A stretch of 63,421 nucleotides of DNA from Lampropedia aestuarii (GTDB lineage: Bacteria > Pseudomonadota > Gammaproteobacteria > Burkholderiales > Burkholderiaceae_C): assembly GCF_004803635.1 (NCBI RefSeq), contig NZ_SSWX01000023.1:1-63421 (forward strand), written 5' to 3'. Each line of letters begins with the position of its first letter. Positions within the stretch are counted from its first letter, which is position 1. The notes beneath the pieces are model-generated. The model was not told the DNA's origin and ran no database searches. It worked only from the letters and a program-made list of their open reading frames with translations. The position numbers and the translations under genes were made by a program. Below, in pieces: positions 56,710 through 63,421 of this stretch.

Positions 56710-58305
56710 GTGATTACAACACTCAGCATGCTGGCCGGAGGGATTGGCGTGTTTCTGCTGGGCATGGTGCTCATGTCAGACAGTCTCAAGGCCATGGCCG
56801 GTGAATCGCTGCGCTCAGGCCTGGCCAAACTCACCGGCAAACCGATCAAGGCCTTGCTCGCCGGCCTTGGCGCAACGGCTGCCGTGCAGTCCTCTACCGC
56901 CACCACGATGGCCACGATTGGTTTTGTCAGCGCCGGTCTGCTGTCGTTTCAAAACGCCATTGGCGTGATCATTGGCGCCAATATTGGCTCTACCAGCACC
57001 GGCTGGATCGTCGCGCTGCTGGGCATGAAGTTCTCCATCTCCAGCCTGGCCATGCCGGTGATTGCCGTCGGCGCCATTATGAAACTGCTGGGCAAGGATC
57101 GGATGGCCTTGGCGGGTCTGGCGCTGGCCGGCTTTGGTTTGATTTTTGTGGGCATCGATTTCTTGCAGCAGGCGATGTCTGGGCTGGCAGCCAAAGTCGA
57201 CTTGACGCAATATGCCTCGACCGGCATAGGGCCGCGCCTGGTCCTGGTCGGGATCGGCATTGTGATGACCATCATCCTGCAAGCCTCCAGCGCGGCGCTG
57301 GCCACCACCTTGGCGGCCTTGTCGACCGGCACGATTGATTTCTCACAAGCCATGTCCTTGGTGATTGGCCAAAACATTGGCACTACTGCAACCGCCCTGC
57401 TCGCAGCAGCAGGCGGCACGGCCAGTGCCAAACGCACGGCATTGGTGCATTTGCTCTTTAACCTGGGCTCTGCGGTACTGGCATTTTTCATCTTGCAGCC
57501 GCTCTTTAGTTGGGGCACACAGGCCTGGGGCCTGCGGCACGCGGGCATCAATACAGCGTTGGCACTGGCGGCCTTCCATACTGCCTTCAGCGTCTTAGGT
57601 GCGATTGTGTTCTTGCCGCAATCGGCCTTGCTCGCACGCTTAGCCACCCGCCTAGCACCAGAGCATGCACCGCCCGGCTTGCGCCAACTCGACGACGCGT
57701 TGCTGTCAGTGCCTGCACTGGCGATTGCCGCCGCAGAAAAAACCATCAGTTTGGGCCTGGCAGACACCTGCCATCTGCTGGCCAGGCGCTTGCAAGGCGA
57801 AGCCATAGCCAGCAACCAAAGCGGCGTGAGTCTGGACAAGCTCTTGCAATCGGTTGATGCTTATACGACCAAGCTGCCCACACCACAATCGGCGGCCGAC
57901 CAACAGCGCCTGATGCACTTGCTGCTGCTGCTCGACCAAACGCGCGTATTGCGTGACGACTTGAGTGGCTTGCACCATGCCGACACCATTCGCCACCAGC
58001 CGGGCTTATGGGATTTGGCACAACGCCTGCCCGCCACCTTGGAACACACTGCCCACTGGTTAGCCGGCGATGGCGTGGTCGTGCAGGAAGAAGTCACCGA
58101 AGAGTTGCGCCAAATCACCGAATGGGTGCATGAACACCAACAAAACGCCAGGCGCAGTGTGGTGGAAAACGCCGTCAATGAGCACATCAGCCCAGCTGCA
58201 GCGCTAGACCAATTGACTGCGCAGCGCTGGTTGGAACGCTTGTCCAAGCACATCACGCGCATTGCCGAAACCCTGGGCGAGACACGCGCACTGTTCAGAG
58301 AATAA
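56710..58305 (+). CDS. Na/Pi cotransporter family protein (YjbB/NptA-like)
   Basis: A membrane protein of 531 residues. Two inverted PNaS repeats hold the QSSTATTMATIGF motif (about residue 60) and the QASSAALATTLAALS motif (about 198), with GANIGST and GQNIGTT in matching positions. The C-terminal 200 residues form a cytoplasmic PhoU-like helical domain. It probably moves phosphate with sodium. The start is GTG at 56710; no other start precedes the first helix. It stands alone. Confidence 0.91.
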   Translation: MITTLSMLAGGIGVFLLGMVLMSDSLKAMAGESLRSGLAKLTGKPIKALLAGLGATAAVQSSTATTMATIGFVSAGLLSFQNAIGVIIGANIGSTSTGWIVALLGMKFSISSLAMPVIAVGAIMKLLGKDRMALAGLALAGFGLIFVGIDFLQQAMSGLAAKVDLTQYASTGIGPRLVLVGIGIVMTIILQASSAALATTLAALSTGTIDFSQAMSLVIGQNIGTTATALLAAAGGTASAKRTALVHLLFNLGSAVLAFFILQPLFSWGTQAWGLRHAGINTALALAAFHTAFSVLGAIVFLPQSALLARLATRLAPEHAPPGLRQLDDALLSVPALAIAAAEKTISLGLADTCHLLARRLQGEAIASNQSGVSLDKLLQSVDAYTTKLPTPQSAADQQRLMHLLLLLDQTRVLRDDLSGLHHADTIRHQPGLWDLAQRLPATLEHTAHWLAGDGVVVQEEVTEELRQITEWVHEHQQNARRSVVENAVNEHISPAAALDQLTAQRWLERLSKHITRIAETLGETRALFRE

Positions 58306-58321
58306 GACCCAAAAAAACAAA

Positions 58322-58339
58322 GGTTGACAGAATTCAACC
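58322..58339. repeat. Small inverted repeat before the DUF3455 gene
   Basis: GGTTGA-CAGAAT-TCAACC, a perfect 6-bp dyad that contains TTGACA, just after the Na/Pi transporter. It could be part of a promoter for the DUF3455 gene, but no good -10 sits at the right distance. Confidence 0.3.
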
Positions 58340-58521
58340 CACTTCATTTTTTATTGTTCAACTTATTTTCAAAAAAAAGCATCTCCACTGCATCCAAAAG
58401 TCCAGTTGGCGGGTAGTACCAACAGCAGCACACGCAAGGCTGCTGCCTCACTGGACACCTGCGCGCAGCTTCGGCCCAACGCAAGTGTTTGGCTCACCAT
58501 ACTTTTGCTAGGAGAGATCTG

Positions 58522-59094
58522 ATGTTGACTACTTCCAAGACTTCCCGCTCGGCCAGCCTGACTTGCGCTGGCGCTGCGTTGATTGTGCTGGCCGCCTGCA
58601 ACGCCATGGCCCAATCAAGCCAACCATTCAATCAAGAGGCACTGCCAGCCCCCATCCAAGTGCCAGCAGGCAATCAAGTGGCATGGGAAACCGTGGGCAG
58701 CGGCGAGATCACCTACGAATGCCGTGACAAAGCCTATGAAGTGGGTACAACAGAATGGGTCTTTGTCGGTCCAGAAGCCGTACTGAAAGACCGCGCAGGC
58801 AAACAAGTTGGCCGCTACTATGGACCACCTGCGACTTGGGAGGCTGCTGACGGCTCCAAACTGACCGCCAAACAACTCGCGGTCGCCCCAGCTGGCGAAG
58901 GCAATTTGCCTTACCAATTGGTACAAGCCGACCCTGTGATGGGCAGCGGCGCACTGGAAGGGGTTAGCTATATCCAACGCGTGGCATTGAAAGGCGGCAC
59001 AGCACCCAAGGACAAACCATGTACGGCTGAGACCAAAGGCCAAAAAGCCATGGTGCCATACCAGGCTGATTACATCTTCTGGAAACCTATGTAA
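58522..59094 (+). CDS. DUF3455 lipoprotein
   Basis: A secreted protein of 190 residues. The signal sequence ends in a lipobox-like LAAC near residue 25, suggesting a lipoprotein; cleavage after AMAQ is the alternative. The rest is a DUF3455 domain (GNQVAWETVGSGEITYECR, then WVFVGPEAVLKDRAGKQVGRYYGPPATWEA). AGGAG 7 bases before the ATG fixes the start. It lies 69 bases before an ECF sigma factor and its anti-sigma factor and may be part of the same regulon. Function unknown. Confidence 0.86.
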   Translation: MLTTSKTSRSASLTCAGAALIVLAACNAMAQSSQPFNQEALPAPIQVPAGNQVAWETVGSGEITYECRDKAYEVGTTEWVFVGPEAVLKDRAGKQVGRYYGPPATWEAADGSKLTAKQLAVAPAGEGNLPYQLVQADPVMGSGALEGVSYIQRVALKGGTAPKDKPCTAETKGQKAMVPYQADYIFWKPM

Positions 59095-59163
59095 CCAAGG
59101 CAATACTGGCAGCTATACTAGTGCGAAGCTTCTTCAACCCCAGGCTTCGCGCCACACTCCTAC

Positions 59164-59739
59164 ATGCCGCCTGCACCTCTCTCAGACAATGTGTTTGACC
59201 ATGATGCCGCCTTATTGGCTTGTGCACGCGGTGATCAGCGGGCCTTGCACACGATTTATGAGCGTGAATCCTCTTTTTTGTTAGGGGTCGCCAAACGCAT
59301 TGTGCGCGACCACGCGACCGCAGAAGATGTACTGCATGATGCTTTTGTGTCCATCTGGCAGCGCGCTGCCAGTTTTGATGCCAGTCGCGGCGCAGGCAGA
59401 GGCTGGATTTACAGCATCGTCAGGCACACTGCGCTGAATCGGCTGCGTGACAGCAGCCATGAAACCACGCTCGATGACACCGCCACCGCCCAGTATGACG
59501 CACAAACGGCGATGCTGGCATGGCAAACCCAAGGCGAGGCATGGAGCCGCCAGGCAGATCTGGGTCAGTTGGAGCGCTGCTTAGACAGGCTTGAGCCAGA
59601 GCGCCGCCATTGCCTGCTGCACGCCTACGTCGAAGGTTGCAGCCACAGTGAGATTGCCACACGGCTTAAAACCCCTTTAGGCACCGTGAAGGCTTGGATA
59701 CAACGAGGGCTACGCAGCCTGCGGGAATGCATGCAATGA
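59164..59739 (+). CDS. ECF RNA polymerase sigma factor
   Basis: A sigma factor of 191 residues with region 2 (about 20-95; AEDVLHDAFVSIWQRAASFD, GWIYSIVRHTALNRLRD) and region 4 (about 130-188; YVEGCSHSEIATRLKTPLGTVKAWIQRGLRSLR). The pattern fits the SigK-like ECF group that pairs with RskA-type anti-sigma factors. Its stop overlaps the anti-sigma start by four bases (ATGA), so the two are made together. It probably controls the adjacent DUF3455 gene and itself. Confidence 0.94.
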   Translation: MPPAPLSDNVFDHDAALLACARGDQRALHTIYERESSFLLGVAKRIVRDHATAEDVLHDAFVSIWQRAASFDASRGAGRGWIYSIVRHTALNRLRDSSHETTLDDTATAQYDAQTAMLAWQTQGEAWSRQADLGQLERCLDRLEPERRHCLLHAYVEGCSHSEIATRLKTPLGTVKAWIQRGLRSLRECMQ

Positions 59740-60485
59740 GCGTCGATCACACAGCCCCCGAAGTGCCACTGGATGCGCAAGAAGACGACGCACTGCAAAC
59801 GCTGGCCGGTGAATACGTCCTTGGCACCTTGACTGCGGCACAGCGGCGCGAGGTCGAGGCCCGCCTGCCACACAATGCAGCACTACAAAACGCCATACTC
59901 GCCTGGGAGAATCGCTTATTGCCGTTGACCAAGCTCGTGGAGCCGGTGCAGGCATCGCCTGCGCTCTGGCCGCGCATTGCCGCCAGCACAACAGCAGCGC
60001 TTGCAGCACACACAGCGCAGCGGCGCACCAAAGTGTGGTGGCAATGGGACAGCTTATCGCTGTGGCGCAGCCTAGCTGGCAGTGGTTTTGCCACCGCCGC
60101 AATCCTGGCAGGCCTATTGTGGAGTGGCGCAGCCACTCCACCAGCAGCGGCGCGCTACTTTGTTGTTTTAGCAGCACCTGACAACCAGTCACCGGGCTGG
60201 CTGGTGCAGGCCCAAGCCGCTAATCGCCTGCAGCTCATACCCTTGGGCCATGAAGCCTTGCCTGCTGAAAAATCACTGCAATTCTGGACCAAGGCCGATG
60301 GCTGGCGTGGCCCAGTTTCGTTGGGCTTAGTCGAGCCTGGTGAAGTCCTTGAAATTCCAGTTGACCAACTCCCGCCGCTGCAGCCCAACCAGCTGTTTGA
60401 GCTGACGCTAGAGCCAGCAGGAGGCTCACCGCTGGATCGGCCAACCGGACCGATTCAATTCATTGGCCGTGCTGTGCAAATTTAA
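59736..60485 (+). CDS. Anti-sigma factor, RskA type
   Basis: A single-pass membrane protein of 249 residues. The cytoplasmic N-terminal part (about 1-105) with LAGEYVLGTLTAAQRREVEARL binds the sigma factor, a membrane helix lies at about 116-135, and the C-terminal RskA domain (about 140-245) is periplasmic (LQFWTKADGWRGPVSLG). It should hold the ECF sigma factor inactive until cleaved or otherwise released. Confidence 0.92.
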   Translation: MSVDHTAPEVPLDAQEDDALQTLAGEYVLGTLTAAQRREVEARLPHNAALQNAILAWENRLLPLTKLVEPVQASPALWPRIAASTTAALAAHTAQRRTKVWWQWDSLSLWRSLAGSGFATAAILAGLLWSGAATPPAAARYFVVLAAPDNQSPGWLVQAQAANRLQLIPLGHEALPAEKSLQFWTKADGWRGPVSLGLVEPGEVLEIPVDQLPPLQPNQLFELTLEPAGGSPLDRPTGPIQFIGRAVQI

Positions 60486-60508
60486 AAATGCCACACTAGG
60501 CCCGGTTG

Positions 60509-60570
60509 GATTGGGCGAGTGACGGGCAGCATATCCATGCTGAACATACGATCCTAGCCGCCGCCCAATC
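60509..60570. other. Nested stem-loop region after the anti-sigma gene
   Basis: GATTGGGCG (60509-60517) pairs with CGCCCAATC (60562-60570), and inside it CAGCAT-ATCC-ATGCTG (60527-60542) forms a second perfect stem. There is no T run. It may be the far end of the repeat element ending at about 60688, or an RNA structure. Confidence 0.4.
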
Positions 60571-60647
60571 ATCCGTCTGTTTCTGCGGTCTTAAGCACTC
60601 AGGTAAACGACCACCCCACTTTTTGCCGCGCACCGTATCCTTGTGGA

Positions 60648-60688
60648 CTCCAATGCGGTCTGCGAACAGATCGTAAACAGGTTCTAAA
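60648..60688. repeat. Dispersed repeat end downstream of the anti-sigma gene
   Basis: Read leftward from 60688: TAGAACCTGTTTACGATCTG, then TTCGCAGACCGCATTGGA. It shares 26 of 28 core bases with the copy at 50023. The adjoining sequence back to about 60500 may belong to a longer element; its leftward reading frame is not a gene I recognise. Confidence 0.6.
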
Positions 60689-60694
60689 ACAAAA

Positions 60695-60715
60695 CAGACG
60701 CCCAAAGGGCGTCTG
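60695..60715 (-). terminator. Rho-independent terminator after purF
   Basis: CAGACGCCC-AAA-GGGCGTCTG is a perfect 9-bp stem with a three-base loop, followed on the minus strand by TTTTGTTTT. It lies 47 bases after the purF stop. Confidence 0.88.
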
Positions 60716-60761
60716 CTATTAAGGCACATCTATTGCCCCAAGACACGCTGAAGCTTGCTAA

Positions 60762-62258
60762 TCAGCTAAGCGCACTGTCAGCATCTGCATCATCCTGGAC
60801 CACAGGGTTGCGGTCAGCATTGAGCTCTGAAATCGACTCTGCAGTGACATCACCAGTCACGTACACACCATCAAAGCAAGAAGCGTCAAAACCACCGAGC
60901 GATGGGTTGAGAGAACCCACGGCTTTTTTCATCGCCTCGACATCTTGGTAAATCAACGCATCGCAACCGATCAGCTGGCGGATTTCCTCCAGGCTGCGGT
61001 CATGTGCAACCAGCTCCTCTTTGGTCGGCATGTCAATGCCGTAAACGTTCGGGTAGCGCACTGGCGGCGCGGCGCTGGCCAGGTACACCTTGTTGGCACC
61101 GACCTCACGGGCCATTTGCACGATTTCTTTAGAAGTCGTGCCGCGCACAATCGAGTCGTCGACCAGCAGCACATTGCGCCCTTTGAACTCACTGGCAATC
61201 GCATTGAGTTTTTGGCGCACCGACTTTTTACGCACCCCTTGGCCCGGCATGATGAAGGTGCGTCCGACGTAGCGGTTTTTCACAAAACCTTCACGGTAAG
61301 GTTTGCCAATCAGCTGGGCCAATTGCATCGCGCTGGGGCGGCTCGACTCAGGAATGGGAATCACCACATCAATATCGTTGGGCGGCACAGCCGACAATAC
61401 GCGTTTAGCCAGTGTTTCACCCAGATTCAAGCGTGCGGCGTAGACCGAGATACCATCCAGCACGGAGTCAGGACGGGCCAAATAAATGAACTCAAAAATG
61501 CATGGATTGTGGTGTGCCTGGCCCTCTGGAACGCATTGCGCACTGAAGGCTTCGCCCTGCAGATCAATGAATACGGCCTCACCGGGCGCAATATCACGAT
61601 CCAGCGCAAAGCCTGTGCCTTCCAAAGCCACGGACTCGCTGGCCAGCATGAACGAGCCATCGTCGCTCTTCTTGCTCAAACACAAAGGACGGATGCCATG
61701 CGGGTCTCTGAATGCCAGCATGCCGTATCCAGCAATCATCGCAATCACCGAGTACGAACCGCTGACGCGCTTGTGCACCGCAGCCACTGCGGCAAACACC
61801 GTCTCAGGCGTGAGTTTGCTGCCGCTGGTGACGCGGTCAAGCTCATGCGCGAGCACGTTCAGCAAGACCTCAGAGTCACTGGTGGTGTTGGTGTGGCGGT
61901 GGTCAGTGCCAAACAATTCTTTGCGCAGTGCTTTGGCGTTGGTGATATTGCCGTTGTGCACCATCACAATGCCAAATGGCGCATTGACGTAGAACGGCTG
62001 CGCTTCTTCCTCGCTATTGGCATCTCCTGCAGTCGGGTAACGCACCTGGCCCAGACCGGTATTGCCCGGCAGGCTGCGCATATTGCGTGTGCGAAACACA
62101 TCACGCACCATGCCCTTGGCTTTGTGCATGAAAAACTTGCGATCGAGCTGGGTCACAATCCCTGTTGCGTCTTGACCACGGTGCTGCAGCAGCAGCAAAG
62201 CGTCATAAATCAATTGATTGACCGGACTGTGGCTCACGACTCCGACAATTCCACACAT
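60762..62258 (-). CDS. purF: Amidophosphoribosyltransferase
   Basis: The first enzyme of purine synthesis, 498 residues. The N-terminal glutaminase domain starts MCGIVGVV, so the nucleophilic cysteine is residue 2; LLLQHRGQDATGI and GQVRYPTAG follow. The phosphoribosyl domain has the PRPP loop VLLVDDSIVRGTT. AGGAG 9 bases before this ATG fixes the start and no propeptide is needed. It follows cvpA in the usual cvpA-purF order, 177 bases downstream. Confidence 0.97.
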   Translation of the reverse strand: MCGIVGVVSHSPVNQLIYDALLLLQHRGQDATGIVTQLDRKFFMHKAKGMVRDVFRTRNMRSLPGNTGLGQVRYPTAGDANSEEEAQPFYVNAPFGIVMVHNGNITNAKALRKELFGTDHRHTNTTSDSEVLLNVLAHELDRVTSGSKLTPETVFAAVAAVHKRVSGSYSVIAMIAGYGMLAFRDPHGIRPLCLSKKSDDGSFMLASESVALEGTGFALDRDIAPGEAVFIDLQGEAFSAQCVPEGQAHHNPCIFEFIYLARPDSVLDGISVYAARLNLGETLAKRVLSAVPPNDIDVVIPIPESSRPSAMQLAQLIGKPYREGFVKNRYVGRTFIMPGQGVRKKSVRQKLNAIASEFKGRNVLLVDDSIVRGTTSKEIVQMAREVGANKVYLASAAPPVRYPNVYGIDMPTKEELVAHDRSLEEIRQLIGCDALIYQDVEAMKKAVGSLNPSLGGFDASCFDGVYVTGDVTAESISELNADRNPVVQDDADADSALS

Positions 62259-62435
62259 ATTGTGTTTCTCCTGGGCGACAAAAAAACTGCACAGCAACAC
62301 CTGCCCGCACACGCGCAGCACTGGCATTGCAACAAGACTTTAAAACAAAGGTAAATTCAGTACGAGAATCTGGACTAATACAAGCGCTGCCCTGTGCGTG
62401 CAGATGGCTTGCGAATGGTCTGTAACAGCAGCCCT

Positions 62436-62984
62436 TTAGGGCTTGGCAGGCGTGAGCGACTCCAACACAGGTGCAAGCGGGATATTGAGCGGCTCCGTGT
62501 CTTGCAATATCTTCCAATTGGGGAGCATCGTGGCCAATTCAAGCCGCGCCCCGTCGAGCCATGGGGCTACTGCTGAAGTCTCCCACCACAACTCATTGCG
62601 CCACTGTAGCGCAGACACCACCACTGCAATCACAACGCCCACCAAGGCGATGCGCAGCAAACCAAACAAAGCGCCGATCATGCGGTCGGCTGCACGCAGG
62701 CCCAGTTTTTTAGCCGACTGCCGCCCCAGTGAGGCAAGCATCGAAGAAACAAAAACCACAACAATCAAGACCGCCAACATGCCAAGCACACGCTTGACCC
62801 CTTCGGCCAACGAGTCGACCGGGATCCAGCTACCCACAGCTGGGCCAAAAGCCATCGCAGCGGCAACACCCAGCACCCAGCCCAGCACGCTGAGGCTTTC
62901 AAAAATAAAACCCCGCCAAATGCCAACGGCGACTGATAAAGCAGCCAGCATGAGAAAGGCCAAGTCAAACCCGTTTAATGTCAT
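62436..62984 (-). CDS. cvpA: CvpA family membrane protein
   Basis: An inner-membrane protein of 182 residues with four helices (GFDLAFLMLAALSVAVGIWRG at the start, then GALFGLLRIALVGVV). In E. coli CvpA is needed for colicin V export and envelope resistance; the exact role is open. The ATG at 62984 is preferred to an in-frame TTG 9 bases upstream. It lies between the SPOR-domain gene and purF, the standard order in proteobacteria. Confidence 0.93.
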   Translation of the reverse strand: MTLNGFDLAFLMLAALSVAVGIWRGFIFESLSVLGWVLGVAAAMAFGPAVGSWIPVDSLAEGVKRVLGMLAVLIVVVFVSSMLASLGRQSAKKLGLRAADRMIGALFGLLRIALVGVVIAVVVSALQWRNELWWETSAVAPWLDGARLELATMLPNWKILQDTEPLNIPLAPVLESLTPAKP

Positions 62985-63055
62985 CGGGGGCAATTCTGAA
63001 TGGTGTGGGCGTAACGGTTAGAAGAGGCCAGGCAGCAGGCTTGAGGTGTGCATTG

Positions 63056-63421
63056 TCACATGGACATGATGGCCGCAGGCAAATTCGCCCCTTTGACTCG
63101 CTCGGCTGCGCGATCGGCATCGGCCCGGTTGGCAAAAGGCCCGACCCGCACACGCGTTGCACGACCGGCACTGGTTTGCACCACTTGCGTATACGTTTTC
63201 AGACCCACAGATTCGAGTTTTTGCTTGATCTCACGCACCTTGGCTTCGTCCGAGAAAGCACCGACCTGCACGATGAAGCGGCCTTCATCGCTGCGGCTGG
63301 CGGTTGGCGCAGGGGTGGTCTCGACTGGACGCCCTTCCAACAAGGCTCTGGCACGGGCTGCCTCGGCGCTACTATTGGTTGCAGCACTGGCAGGGGGCCG
63401 GACTGCTGGCGGTGGTGGCAC
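63056..63421 (-). CDS. SPOR-domain protein, 3' end only
   Basis: Only the C-terminal 121 residues are in the window; the start lies beyond position 63421. A proline/alanine-rich linker leads into a SPOR peptidoglycan-binding domain (FIVQVGAFSDEAKVREIKQ, then TRVRVGPFANRADADRA). The position before cvpA-purF and after folC in relatives suggests a DedD-like division protein that binds glycan strands at the septum. Confidence 0.9.
   Translation of the reverse strand: MPPPPAVRPPASAATNSSAEAARARALLEGRPVETTPAPTASRSDEGRFIVQVGAFSDEAKVREIKQKLESVGLKTYTQVVQTSAGRATRVRVGPFANRADADRAAERVKGANLPAAIMSM

Noticed and set aside
60496-60729. Leftward 77-residue reading frame after the anti-sigma gene
   Set aside because: It runs through a terminator and a repeat copy, has no ribosome site and resembles no family I know; most likely chance.
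1-63421. tRNA, rRNA, CRISPR arrays, prophage or intact insertion sequences
   Set aside because: I saw no cloverleaf sequences, no regularly spaced repeats and no transposase, integrase or capsid genes. A tRNA or covariance search could not be run.

Overview
The window looks like chromosome of a Burkholderiales betaproteobacterium, most likely Comamonadaceae-like. This rests on gene order (nadK-recN, DUF493-lipB-lipA, alaA-hom-thrC, cvpA-purF), on a TRAP carrier beside a 5-oxoprolinase locus, and on a paired cyanophycin synthetase locus. The genus cannot be fixed from the sequence. I see no phage, plasmid, rRNA, tRNA or CRISPR. About fifty genes are well supported.

Layout. 0.2-2.4 kb: TonB-dependent siderophore receptor with a Fur-like box. 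2.7-11.3 kb: biotin carboxylase/BCCP, a PxpB-PxpC fusion and PxpA in one coupled operon, a divergent GntR regulator, and a DctPQM TRAP transporter. 11.5-15.5 kb: an AcoR-type sigma-54 activator divergent from an aldehyde dehydrogenase that carries a textbook -24/-12 promoter. 15.8-20.6 kb: sulfate uptake (sbp-cysT-cysW-cysA) with dsbB coupled at the end. 20.8-28.3 kb: cyanophycin locus (DUF1854 protein and ABC exporter, divergent from cphA' and cphA). 28.4-31.9 kb: nadK-recN-rapZ. 32.1-36.6 kb: XRE regulator, alkaline-ceramidase-like membrane protein, MFS/lysophospholipid acyltransferase fusion, phospholipid methyltransferase-like protein. 37-42.7 kb: OmpA-domain protein, lolCD, DUF493, lipB, lipA. 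42.8-47.1 kb: SotB-like exporter and an orphan yejEF pair. 47.3-50 kb: Pat-like acyl-CoA synthetase/GNAT. 50.2-56.6 kb: ppa, bcp, a possible small RNA, Mth938 protein, alaA, hom, thrC. 56.7-60.5 kb: Na/Pi cotransporter, then a DUF3455 lipoprotein, ECF sigma factor and anti-sigma factor. 60.8-63.4 kb: purF, cvpA and the 3' end of a SPOR-domain gene.

How genes work together. The oxoprolinase locus encodes on separate chains every part of a urea-carboxylase-like biotin enzyme, plus the PxpA hydrolase. This suggests biotin-dependent lactam opening, with the neighbouring TRAP system as a possible importer. The cyanophycin locus is probably altered: cphA' lacks a Mur-type P-loop, and cphA ends before the Mur lid domain, a few bases before a copy of a dispersed repeat. 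The same repeat family lies upstream of yejE, where yejA and yejB are missing, and at about ten intergenic sites. It therefore appears to mark rearrangement points.
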